11,145 nucleotides of DNA, from contig WTXD01000366.1 of the NCBI GenBank assembly GCA_022496205.1, positions 1 to 11,145 of the forward strand, given 5' to 3'. The DNA is from Gloeopeniophorella convolvens (Eukaryota > Basidiomycota > Agaricomycetes > Russulales). Below are positions 1 through 7,942 of this stretch, piece by piece; the stretch's first letter is position 1; each line of letters starts with the position of its first letter. Made by a program: the position numbers and the translations under genes. Under the pieces are notes generated by a model that was given only the letters and a program-made list of their open reading frames with translations, searched no databases and had not been told where the DNA came from.

Positions 1-245
1 ATCACTGGGAGAAACCTCTGCACCAATGTTGAAGCCAGCTGGTGGAATGGGGGCAGAAGGCGAGTCGTCCTCCAGCCAGAGAGGTAGGCCAAGGGTAGAG
101 CTGATAGCAATGAGTGCCCTGAGCACATCTTGAAGCTTCTCATTGAGATCCTCATTGCCTAGAGTGTTTTAGCATGCTAGAATGTAGAATCAAATAAATG
201 TTCACTTACTAACATGCTCAGCAAGCTTGAGGGTTCGACTCCACT
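1..245 (-). pseudogene. Downstream exons of a split Zn2Cys6-like host gene
   Basis: This is the 3' side of the host gene cut by the retrotransposon; the 5' side is at 8865-9960. On the minus strand, 240-210 finishes the interrupted exon (SRTLKLAEHV). A perfect GTAAGT donor at 209 opens a 51-nt intron (209-159, acceptor TCTAG). Exon 158-1 then stays open to the window edge (starts SNEDLNEKLQDVLRALIAI). The phase-1 junction keeps one frame. The segment is leucine/glutamate-rich and probably helical, which suits the dimerisation helix that often follows a Zn2Cys6 cluster; it is followed by a Pro/acidic stretch. The gene continues beyond position 1. Exon structure is inferred from frame and splice consensus only. 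Confidence 0.75.
241..245. repeat. Target-site duplication, left copy (CCACT)
   Basis: The five bases immediately outside the LTR at 246 are identical to those outside the other LTR at 8865-8869. Five-bp duplications are typical of Ty3/gypsy integrases. The match fixes both element ends and shows that this is one intact insertion. Confidence 0.96.
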
Positions 246-743
246 TGTTACGGCTGAGCGCGACTCAGGCTCGGGCGTCGAGCTGGAGTCGGAAAGGGGC
301 GCAGCCAGAATCAGTTCGCGTCGGGATTCCCAGTCGGGACGCTCGGCGATGAACGGGATGTTTGGAGTGAGAGTAGTACTGGGGTCGGATCCCGAGGGAT
401 CAACATCGATGGGCTCGGACGTGGTGATATGCACGACCAATCGGGTCGTGCGGACAGAGGATGTGAGATGAGAGGAGAGGAGTCGGATTCATCTGGCTAC
501 TGTATCGTACAATACAGGAGGAACAGCTTAGAGTACTTAGCTACGAGTGCCCGTGCTTATATACCCGTTGCGTCCACCTGTCCTATGCCCTCTGCTGCTA
601 CTCGGCGTCGAGAGGCTGGTCGGGAGTCATCAGGAATTGTCGTGAGTCGTAAGGAGTTGCATGGAGTCGAGAGGAGTTGTTGAGAGTCATCCGGGCACAC
701 GTAGAAGTGAGTCGAAAAGAGTGGGAGTGACATGACCGTGACA
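246..743 (-). repeat. 3' LTR of the chromovirus
   Basis: This 498-bp LTR ends one base before the internal G-rich tract at 744-751. Compared by eye with the 8366-8864 copy, it shows 17 substitutions, all transitions and 15 at CpG/TpG/CpA positions, plus a single-base indel near 429 (GATAT versus GATGAT). It retains the TATA box (556-563), the self-primer sequence (519-529) and the 10-bp-phased GAGTC array (about 620-689). Confidence 0.97.
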
Positions 744-751
744 TCACCCCC
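744..751 (-). other. Candidate polypurine tract
   Basis: Read on the minus strand, the eight bases abutting the 3' LTR are GGGGGTGA, where a plus-strand primer tract is expected. The run is short and contains a T, so only its position and G-richness support the call. Confidence 0.45.
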
Positions 752-754
752 GGT

Positions 755-2035
755 TTAGGCGGAAACCGACTCGGTTTCACCGATCGAAAGTGAGGTTGTC
801 GCGCAGTTGAGCGGCACAACTCGACTCTGCTTGCCACTGCGGTACCATCCGGGGGGAGAGCGACAAGTGTGGCGGGACGACCCGCTGGAAGAGTTGGATC
901 CGCGGCGCCTTCGGCTGCCACCCGGAGTATAGCGATCGCCTAGTTCAAGGCGGTGAGTGATGCGGGCCGCCTCCAGTTGGTCAGTGATGCTGGAGAGGGA
1001 GTTGGTGATAACGCGGCGCTGGCTCGAGAGCTGGTCAATCTGCACGTCCAAGGCGCGGATGCGCAGGTAATGTTCATGGAGGCGTGAGACGTCGCCTCTA
1101 ATGCTGGGGTCGTTCAGCTCTCGTACTCGCCTGTTCATCTCTGGGTCCTGCCCAGCGAGGTCGGCGTACACCATGCCCCGGATCGGGGTCGGTGGCCCTG
1201 GATAGGGCGCGGCCTCACACTGCACCACAATGTCGTAAGCGTGCTCGTCGGCTAGGCAGAGGAAGTATGGTTGGTGGGTGTTGACAAACTTGTACCACTG
1301 GGCTTGTCCGACTTGGCCAAACCCGTTGGTGATGAGGAGGTCCCGCTCGTTCAGTCCTTTGTTCTTCATGAACCCGCGGAGTCTGGGGTCACGCGTGATG
1401 TCGCCGTTGACTTTTGTCAGCAACTGAAGGAGCTTCTCGACAGCAGACAACTCAGCGTCTTCTCGGAAGTAGTTCTTCCGATAGTACGGCAGCTCTTCCC
1501 AACTGTTCTTCGCTTCCTCTAGCTCCTGATACGCGTACTCCATGATCTTGGTTCGGACTGCACTGGGGTGGGGGTACGCTGACATGTTGGCGGTGATGAT
1601 CATGGCTTGCAGGCCGCCGACTCGGTCGATGATCTTGTCGAGCATCTGCTTGTAGGCAACTTCTTCTTCTCGTACGGCCTGGATGGCGTCTCGGACGGCT
1701 TCGGGGGTCTGTTCGCGGGGTACCAGATGCGCTTCATTGTACGCTTGGATTTGTTCCTCGTTGGGCTCACTGACTTGTCCTTCTTCGACTGGTTCTTCGT
1801 CGCTGACTGCGGTGCTGCTGACGGTGGGAAGTGGAGTTCCTCCGGGCGATGGAGGAGTGTCGAACGTTGTTGGTGCAGGGGGAGGTTGTAGGAAGGTTGG
1901 ATCGATGCTGCTGGTGGTCATGGTGGCGGCGCTCACTCCTCCTGCGTCGAACGTGTAGTCTGGTTCGTTGGCTGGTGGTGATGGGGTTTGCGGAGGGGTG
2001 TTGGTGGCGAAGACAAAGTGGAAGTGAGCAGACAT
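755..2035 (-). CDS. Third retrotransposon ORF, 426 aa, unknown function
   Basis: An uninterrupted 426-codon frame between the pol terminator (TAA 2082-2084) and the 3' LTR, ending in TAA at 755-757. The ATG at 2035 (MSAHFHFVFA) lies 46 nt past pol; an upstream in-frame ATG at 2125 would overlap the pol end and give 456 aa. Residues 1-110 are Pro/Thr/Ser-rich then acidic, so probably disordered. About 111-215 are charged helix, about 300-360 are heptad-like (RLHEHYLRIRALDVQIDQLS), a likely coiled coil, and 370-405 are Arg/Ser-rich and basic. There is no signal peptide, membrane segment, zinc knuckle or catalytic motif, so it is not an obvious envelope. I do not recognise the family. A structural or nucleic-acid-binding accessory role is only a guess. 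It has no premature stop, although gag and pol in the same element are riddled with them. Confidence 0.75.
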   Translation of the reverse strand: MSAHFHFVFATNTPPQTPSPPANEPDYTFDAGGVSAATMTTSSIDPTFLQPPPAPTTFDTPPSPGGTPLPTVSSTAVSDEEPVEEGQVSEPNEEQIQAYNEAHLVPREQTPEAVRDAIQAVREEEVAYKQMLDKIIDRVGGLQAMIITANMSAYPHPSAVRTKIMEYAYQELEEAKNSWEELPYYRKNYFREDAELSAVEKLLQLLTKVNGDITRDPRLRGFMKNKGLNERDLLITNGFGQVGQAQWYKFVNTHQPYFLCLADEHAYDIVVQCEAAPYPGPPTPIRGMVYADLAGQDPEMNRRVRELNDPSIRGDVSRLHEHYLRIRALDVQIDQLSSQRRVITNSLSSITDQLEAARITHRLELGDRYTPGGSRRRRGSNSSSGSSRHTCRSPPGWYRSGKQSRVVPLNCATTSLSIGETESVSA

Positions 2036-2081
2036 GTTGCAGGGGGTTGGTTTTTTCTTGTGGTGAAAATTACCCCCCCTT

Positions 2082-2396
2082 TTATGCGCGACGTCCTCGT
2101 CGCTTGTTAGTGCCGCTTGGCGCATTAGGGTGAGTCAGGTGGAAGTCTGCGATGGCCTCTGCTGCGTGCATGCTCGAAGCCGGTACCCATTCATTATCGG
2201 CGTTTGAGAAGCCGACCCACTTGATGAGGTATTGCAGCTGGTTGAGGAAATACCGTGAGTTCAGGATGCATTCTATCTCCTGCTCTTCTACGCCGTCGAT
2301 GATGTCAGGTGGTGGTGGTGTGAAATTTGGTCCGTGTTCGGCCGTTTCATGGTAGGGAGTCAGCAGCGAAGCATGGAAAACATCATGGATCTTCAT
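2082..2396 (-). other. Integrase C-terminus with chromodomain
   Basis: The last pol segment begins MKIHDVFHASLLTPYH, the conserved end of Ty3-type integrases. It continues into a chromodomain: VEEQEIECIL, then the aromatic-rich YLIKWVGFSNADNEWVP, then a helix. In chromoviruses this domain directs integration to chromatin marks. A basic tail (NKRRGRRA) and a TAA end the protein. The segment is separated from the integrase core by the TGA at 2466. Confidence 0.93.
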
Positions 2397-2465
2397 CTGG
2401 TGTGGTAGTTCCAGTTGGAACGATACTGGCGACAGCTTCTGCCGTATCTTGAATGGTCCATGATG

Positions 2466-3560
2466 TCATGGCACCAACTTCGCGGTGGGGTAGGCTGTGG
2501 TAAGATTCTTCCCGTTGAGCCACACAAATTGGCCTTCTTCAAAGATGGGCATACTTCCTCCACATTGTTGCCACATCTTCTGCGCAGCCCACTTTAGGGC
2601 ATGATGAGCGTCGATTCGGAGTTGTGCCACTTGGTCTAGTCGCTCCTGTACAAGTGGTACTCTTGGTGTTATATTGGAGATGACATCCTGAGGGTGGTAC
2701 CCCATCATGAGTTGAAACGGGGTCGTCCTTGTCGCTGAGTGTTGGTGGGAGTTATGGGCAAACTCCGCGAGTGGCAACCACTTGGCCCAATCGTTCTGTC
2801 AACCATTCACCCAGAAACGCAGGTATTGTTCGAGTTCTTGGTTGACTCGCTCCGTTTGTCCATCTGTTTGTGGGTGATACGCTGTAGATACCTTCTGTTT
2901 AATGTGTAGCATGCGGCAAAGTTCCTTGGTGAATCTAGCCGTGAATCGGACGTCTTGGTCCGATATAACGCTATCTGGTAGGCCAAAGCGTTTAAACACG
3001 TGGTCAATGTACAATTTTGCGATGTCTTTAGCTGACGAAGCTTCCTTGCAGGGGACGAAGATGGCTCCTTTCGTACAGTTGTGGTCGACTATTATGAATA
3101 TTGTGTCGTTCCCTTGCGAAGTCGGTAGCTTGGTGATGAAGTCCATGGCCACATGCCTAAAAGGTACGGTGGGTTCCTTCGGCTCGATGGGCATCAGTTC
3201 CACCTTTGGCTGATGAGTCAGGACCTTCATCATTTGGCAACTGGCGCATCCGCGTATGTAGTTGCACACGAACTCATTCATCTGCGGCCAGACCCATTGT
3301 CGTTTGACGATTTCGAGGGTCTTCTCTACTCCGGGATGCCCTGCGCTAGGACGGTCGTGATATAGGTTGAGGATACTTCTTTGCAAGGTCTCGTTCGGGG
3401 TGACTGGTACCCAGACTTTCCTCTCGTGATCCCCCCAGAGTCCATTTTCTAGTTCTCTGTATCGCGTTGGTCGTCTGGGCGCCTCAAGTTGTTGTGCCCG
3501 TTGGACCTGTTCCTCTAGCGTGGCGTCTGCTAGTAGTTCGGCCAATGCAACGAAGACTTC
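2466..3560 (-). other. Integrase zinc-binding and catalytic core
   Basis: Contains an H-H-C-C zinc domain (LYHDRPSAGHPG ... CASCQ) and an RNase H-fold core. The acidic triad is visible as D in AMDFITKLP, D in ISDQDVRF and E in DGQTERVNQ. The usual Arg of the SDR motif is Gln here (CAA at 2955-2957), which one CpG transition from CGA would explain. TGA codons at 2799 and 2466 cut the region. The stretch from 2777 down to 2469 carries the conserved PLAEFAHNSHQHSAT block and the linker up to LVP. Confidence 0.92.
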
Positions 3561-3599
3561 ATCCGGGAGAATGACGACATTGTGGTTCTTTGTCGTCCC

Positions 3600-4040
3600 A
3601 TCGTCATAGTCTGGTCGTCTGGATAACGCGTCTGCTAGCGTGTGATCCTTTCCCGGCACATGTTTTATGACGAAGTCGAAGTTTGCCAGCTTTTCATGCC
3701 ACCTCGCTTGTCGGTAGGAGATTTTCCGCGCTTGTCGGAAATACAGGAGGTTTTGGTGGTCGGTGAGAATAGTGATAGGATGCTGTGCTCTTGCGAGGTG
3801 GTGTCTCCATTCTGTCAACGCCTTCACAATTGCGAGCAGTTCTCGATCATAGATGTCGTAATTTCGCTCTGCGGGGTTCAGCGAGGCGCTGTAGTATGCC
3901 ACTGGGTGCTTCTTTCCTGTCGGGTCTTCTTGTGAGAGGACTGCTCCAGTGGCGAAGGCCGAGGCGTCCGCTTCTAGGAAGAAGGGTCGCTTGTGATCGA
4001 TATGTCGTAACACCGGCTGTTGCACTACTGCACCCTTGAG
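3600..4040 (-). other. RNase H domain of pol
   Basis: Ty3-type RNase H, which degrades the RNA strand of the RNA-DNA hybrid. The acidic residues are visible in order: D in FLEADASAF, E in YDRELLAIV, D in ILTDHQNL and D in LADALSRRP. GAVLSQ and the RQARWHEKL block are also present. All four catalytic acids remain. TGAs at 4041 and 4113 separate this domain from RT. Confidence 0.93.
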
Positions 4041-4112
4041 TCATCGGAATGCTTCTTCCTCGAGGTCTCCCCACCGCCAGTTAAGTTCCTTTTTGGTGAG
4101 GTCATTCAGTGG

Positions 4113-5027
4113 TCACGCAATCCTTCCAAAGTTGCGGATAAAGCGTCGGTAGAAGTTGCAAAACCCAAGGAAGCCTCGGACTTGTTTGACGGTCCGTGGT
4201 ACCGGCCATTCTTCGATGCCCTTGATTTTGGTTGGGTCCATGGTGAGTCCTTTTTGGTCGATGATGACACCTAGGTACTTGACACTCAGTTGTTCGAAAG
4301 TGCACTTCTCCGGTTTGAGGTACAAGTCATGGTCTAGTAGCTTCTTTAGCACGCGGTGGACCATCTCTCGGTGTTGACCAAGGTTATTTGGCGTGGCAAT
4401 GAGGATATCATCCATATAGATGACGACGAGTCTGGTATCAATCTCTTCCTTGAAGATCTCATTCATCATGGTTTGGAACGTCGACGGCGAGTTGGTGAGA
4501 CCAAAGAACATGACAAGGGGTTCGTACAGCCCTCGGTTTGTCTTGAACGCTGCCTTCCATTCGTCACCTTCCTTGATATGGATGTTGTTGTACCCCCATC
4601 GTATGTCAAATTTAGTGAATAGTCGGGCATCCTGGACCTTGTGAATGAGTTCCTCAATCAGGGGAAGAGGGTAGTGGTTCTTGATGGTATACTCGTTCAA
4701 CTGTCGGTAATCTTGGACTGGTCAGAGTTTCCCATCCTTTTTCTTTACAAAGAAGAAGGGCGAGGCGTATTTGGACAATGACGTGCAGATATACCCCTTT
4801 TTCAGGTGTTCATCTAGGAACTTGTCCAGCGCGATTTGTTCCATTGGTGATAAGGGATACACCTTGCAGTTGAGTTCTGGAGGAGCGTCTAACTTCAAGT
4901 CGATAGGGTGATCCCATCGTCGTTTGTCGGGGAATTGTTGCGCCTCCTCCTCGCTAAACACCTTGTGATATTGCTGATAGGTTGGGGGAATAACCGGTGG
5001 CGCCTTAGGAGTTTCTGCTTCCACCAT
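4113..5027 (-). other. Reverse transcriptase domain of pol
   Basis: Copies the element RNA into cDNA. The N-terminal part shows HPIDLKLD, YPLSPMEQIAL and SPFFFVKKKDGKL. After the TGA at 4722 come PVQDYRQLNEYTIKNHYPLP, LFTKFDIRWGYNNIHI, the polymerase motif VIYMDDILIAT (YMDD at about 4407-4418), and the thumb ending GFLGFCNFYRRFIRNF. Catalytic aspartates are retained. A linker (MVEAETPKAPP) joins it to protease across the TGA at 5046. Confidence 0.95.
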
Positions 5028-5045
5028 CTGTTGGGCCTGCGAGAC

Positions 5046-5407
5046 TCAGGCTACGTGGGTTTCTTCTTCGAAAGCAAGATAGATTTCGTCTCCTTCTTCG
5101 ACATCAAGGGGTTCTATCCCTGTGGTATGGAGGTACACGTTGTTGCGATCTTGCTGTTTCTTCGTCCACCGCCTTCTTCTCCATCCGGCTAAGACAGTTG
5201 TCTTCCCAATCCGGACATCACCGGCGTCGAGGGTCGATAGAGAGACGGGGTGTGCATCGTCTGCGAGTTGACGGTTCTCCCATTCGATCTTGGGTTCAAA
5301 CGCGCTGAGCCAGGGATATCCCAAGATGAGCTGCTCTTTCCCAATGTTAGAGACGTAGAATCATTGCTCCTGTTCCTCGTCTCCAACTCGAGCGCTGAGA
5401 GCAATAT
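5046..5407 (-). other. Protease C-terminal half and protease-RT linker
   Basis: Resumes the protease frame after the solo LTR: ALSARVGDEEQEQ, TGA at 5361, then FYVSNIGKEQLILGYPWLSAF, where LGYPWL is the conserved end of Ty3-type aspartic proteases. A charged linker follows to the TGA at 5046. Joining across the insertion at its duplication restores one frame with 5950-6225. Confidence 0.9.
5403..5407. repeat. Target-site duplication of nested solo LTR, left (AATAT)
   Basis: AATAT directly precedes the TGTCATG terminus at 5408 and recurs at 5950-5954 directly after the CATGACA terminus. Confidence 0.95.
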
Positions 5408-5949
5408 TGTCATGGCCTGAGCCGGCACGAGTGGAGCTGGCGAGGACTCAGACGAGCGAGGTTTGATAAGTCGGTCTCGATGTGAGCCGGTTCTCGAGGG
5501 GGCACGTGAATGTGCACGGGATCCTAGGTAAGACGTGATGTCTACAGAGGGAGGCAATCGGCCTCCGGTACGTCGAGTTCAAGAGCTGAAGACCTCGCGA
5601 TGCTTGGGCGAACAAGTCCCTCACGCGGTATTCCTGGTAACCTCGTCGATTGACAAAGGAGAACAGGCTTAAGGCCTTAGAGTACCACTGCTACGCCTTA
5701 AGTACTACAAGTCAAACGGTTTACATAATGTCCTAGTGTCGAGTCATACCGAGTCAGAACGGACTCAAGGTGGGTCTCCTAGGTAGAAGTACAGTAATGA
5801 TCCAATGGCATAAGGGGCGCGTCAAGAAGTATAAAGGAATCGTATGACGAGTGAAAGATAAGCGTCCCCAAGTCATGAAGTCGGAACGGAGCTCGTATCG
5901 TACAGGTGAGATAAGGAGAAAAAGAAAATGTATCGTACAAGTCATGACA
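5408..5949 (-). mobile_element. Nested solo LTR (542 bp) in the protease
   Basis: Termini TGTCATG...CATGACA are a perfect 7-bp inverted repeat, flanked by AATAT on both sides. Removing 547 bp (LTR plus one duplication) moves the protease frame by exactly one and joins GDITHYI to ALSARVG, which restores an ordinary protease. The LTR is a distant relative of the host element's LTR in the same orientation. Both begin TGT(C/T)A(T/C)GGC..TGAGC. Both have GAACAG then CTTAGAGTAC then GCTACG at similar offsets (CTTAGAGTAC at 5676-5685, offset 268, versus 527-536, offset 281). It carries GTATCGTACA twice near its right end (5895, 5930). No internal domain remains, so it probably arose by LTR-LTR recombination. 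Confidence 0.95.
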
Positions 5950-5954
5950 AATAT
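5950..5954. repeat. Target-site duplication of nested solo LTR, right (AATAT)
   Basis: Second copy of AATAT, directly after the CATGACA end of the solo LTR. It pairs with 5403-5407. Confidence 0.95.
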
Positions 5955-6225
5955 AGTGGGTGATATCTCCTGCGCGGTTCCTTGATCCATCTGTGTTTCG
6001 GATCACTCAAGGTCGTTTGAGCTGCTTTGTCGGGAGGTGATGTCGTTCAACCAGCGCATGGCTTATAATGTTGTCCGTGGCTCCGCTATCGACAAGTGCC
6101 AATACGTCAATCCGTTTTCGCGATGTTCGTAGTGCCAAAGATACTCGTATTGCATTATCTAAGGGTACAAATACATCACTCTTGAAGATGGCTCTTGGGA
6201 GGATTGAAGCCCTCAAGCCGCCTAA
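5955..6225 (-). other. Protease N-terminal half
   Basis: Aspartic protease of the retropepsin type, which would cleave Gag and Pol. The active site is visible as VLALVDSGATDNIIS, followed by HALVERHHLP. The frame then meets TGA at 6007-6009 and continues VIRNTDGSRNRAGDITHYI up to the AATAT insertion point. Upstream residues (RASILPRAIFK) are read only in the -1 frame relative to Gag. Confidence 0.93.
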
Positions 6226-6230
6226 AAATC
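6222..6230 (-). promoter_or_regulatory. Candidate -1 gag-pol frameshift site (T5 run at the gag stop)
   Basis: On the minus strand the Gag frame ends GAT TTT TAG. The five Ts let a tRNA on TTT slip one base back and read TTA instead of the stop, entering exactly the protease frame. Fungal Ty3-type elements often use -1 shifting. This is not a textbook X-XXY-YYZ heptamer and no downstream structure was modelled, so it is an inference from frame geometry. Confidence 0.5.
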
Positions 6231-6539
6231 CTTGTTGTCGAACGCGGGGTCATCCTGGAGGAATCAGCAGAATGCCTCTCTGTCTTCAGTGGTAGCCTTT
6301 TTGACGAAGGCAGCCATTTCTTCAGGCGTCGGTTCTCGTACGGTCGCCGTTGACGAATTGGAGGAGGCGGTCGATGACGCTGTTAGGGTCCAGCGGTCTC
6401 TATGCTCAGAAACCTCGGATCTGGGTATTTTGCCCTGCGAAGCGATCGGGTTGAGCTGGGTAGCAAAGGATGTGACCCCAGACTGCCCTTGAGCGCAGAT
6501 GCGAGCCTGTACGTTTGTATGTTGCAGTTCCTTTTACTT

Positions 6540-6925
6540 CCTTTTACTTCCTGGTTCCTTTACACTTTCGGGTCGCAGGAAACCCTTGTACCTACCGGAT
6601 TTGGCTTTGGGTTCCCACGTAGTCAGTAGTACTGCATCCTGTAGTGTTTTGGATCAAAAAGCTTCCTTTCCCCGGTGCTCCCATCTCATTTCGGGTCTGC
6701 GTCACATTCAGAGACTCTTCCTCACTCTCTGGAGGGCTTGAGGCCTTCTAGGACCTTCGGGTCAGCTTCAGGTTGTGTTCCTGCGAGTTCGGGTCCTTTC
6801 CTTGCGTTTCCGAGCGGATCCTTGCAGTCACTAGCTCATCCTATTGCTCATCTGACCACCCAATCCTCATCCCATCACCCCTGGCAACTATAGCAACTCC
6901 CCTCAGTCCACATCTCTAGCTGGAC
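6540..6925. other. Unassigned, frame-breaking segment within gag
   Basis: Between the nucleocapsid part (one frame) and the Gag C-terminus (another frame) lie about 385 bp without a convincing ORF in either frame. They hold four exact copies of TTCGGGTC (6567, 6690, 6756, 6788) and abut a 10-bp tandem duplication (CTTTTACTTC, 6531-6550). The segment may be a degenerate spacer or a second nested insertion. I found no matching target duplication or TG...CA pair that would restore the frame. Confidence 0.5.
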
Positions 6926-7942
6926 TCAGGATATCAACGCGTCGGTGGTGACTTTACGCTGAGCAGAGCCTTGGTAGGGGCGCGAGGCGGGCTTCACCGG
7001 TTTCTTGGGACATTGCTTCAACATATGCCCCTGGGCTCCGCAACGGAAGCATCGTCCTTCTTGGAAATACCGTTGTTAGTCGGCATCCGACAGTCGTTGA
7101 TTGTTTGTACCTTGTTCTTGCGCGGCGCTGACTTGGACATTGTCTACGTCCATGGGTATGACATCGTCATTCTAGGGCCGTGGGCGATAGCTCCCCTGAT
7201 GGGGTGGTGGAGGTCCTCGTGGTGGCACATAGCGCGAGGTCGTGTGGACACGGTGGAAGATGTCACTCATGATGGAGCGTCGTTCTTGCGAGTCGGAGAG
7301 CTTGGTTAGCCACTCTTCGAACGTCCACTTCGTTCCATTGGGTTTATGTCCAAAGGGGTCATTTGCATCGTTGACGGTGCATTCAACCAGTTTCTCCGGT
7401 AATCCTTGTAGGAATGTCCGGATGGTTTCGATCTCGTTGAGGCTTTGTTCTGCCTTGCACACCATGGTCTGGAAGCGTCCGGCGTAAGCGTCTAGAGTTT
7501 CTATCCTTGGTACCCAGACCATAGATTGAAGGATAGCTCGCGCCTTGCTAGCTGTCTCTCGGTCGAGGAATTTGTTGTCAGCTGTGACTGAGAAGACATC
7601 TCAGATGTTCGTGGTGGTTGCCGCAGGTTCGGCCGGATCAGCGGGATCGGCCTTCTCAACTTTATCAACCCAGTCGATCATCCCTTGGACCCAATCTTCG
7701 ATCACTGGTCCTCGGAAGTAGGAAAGTGCGAGCATGGTGCGTTTTACTGGGTCGTCGACGAGGTCGACTCCTTTGTTCAGCCTGCATAGAAGGCGGAACT
7801 GTCGCATGAAGGTTCGGTAATACTCGGTTCGTCCATTGAAGATAATGGGTGTTTTGCCAGCAAGCTTGCTGTTGGAGTTCCACGTGGTCGCAGCGGCGGG
7901 GGTGGTGTTGGTAACATTTGCACCGGTAGACATTGCGCAAAG

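Larger units (their letters stand above)
2082..6225 (-). pseudogene. pol: Pol polyprotein (protease-RT-RNase H-integrase-chromodomain), decayed
   Basis: Once the nested 547-bp insertion (solo LTR plus duplication) is discounted, protease to chromodomain is one reading frame ending in TAA at 2082-2084. Eight premature stops interrupt it, at 6007, 5361, 5046, 4722, 4113, 4041, 2799 and 2466 (lowest base of each). All are TGA, and flanking residues suggest a lost Arg (CGA) at several: before PVQDYRQLNEY, PLNDLTKKE and LKGAVVQQP. The frame lies -1 to the Gag C-terminal frame, so Pol would be made by -1 frameshifting near 6222-6230. Enzyme motifs are largely intact, but no full-length Pol could be translated. 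The element once encoded the machinery for reverse transcription and chromatin-targeted integration. Confidence 0.93.
6222..7933 (-). pseudogene. gag: Gag capsid/nucleocapsid polyprotein, decayed
   Basis: ATG at 7933 begins MSTGANVTNTTPAAATTW. The capsid-like part (PIIFNGRTEYYRTFMRQFRL, then YFRGPVIEDWVQGMI) reaches TGA at 7601. It resumes in the same frame with DVFSVTADNKFLDRETASKA and YAGRFQTMV. After TAG (7172) and TAA (7076) comes the nucleocapsid knuckle CFRCGAQGHMLKQCP (7010-7051), with C-x2-C-x4-H-x4-C intact. A basic stretch and TGA at 6926 follow. A disordered part (about 6540-6925) breaks the frame. A Gag C-terminus is again open from 6533 (SSTASSNSSTATVREPTPEEMAAFVKK), with TGA at 6264 and a terminal TAG at 6222. 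Gag packages element RNA into virus-like particles; this copy cannot make it intact. Confidence 0.88.

Noticed and set aside
755..2035. The third ORF as an envelope gene.
   Set aside because: No signal peptide, no membrane segment and no cysteine-rich ectodomain; the tail is basic and the middle helical.
5448..5450. A further TGA in the apparent pol frame near 5448.
   Set aside because: It lies inside the nested solo LTR (5408-5949), not in pol; the frame match is coincidence.
5189..5557. A 122-codon minus-strand frame overlapping protease.
   Set aside because: It straddles the solo-LTR boundary and overlaps the true protease frame containing LGYPWL; Ser/Arg-rich shadow composition.
2082..6225. 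TGA codons in pol as recoded sense codons (Trp or selenocysteine).
   Set aside because: Several lie where Ty3-type pol normally has Arg, the real terminators of pol and the third ORF are TAA, and the LTRs show the same CpG transition spectrum. CGA-to-TGA decay explains them without recoding.
6233..6862. ATCCT flanking TG...CA as a second nested LTR in gag.
   Set aside because: The termini share only TG/CA, and the interval would swallow the well-formed Gag C-terminal coding sequence, so the match is probably chance.
6068..6893. Several plus-strand frames of 70-86 codons over gag/protease.
   Set aside because: They are antisense shadows of the minus-strand gag and protease frames or lie in the degenerate segment.
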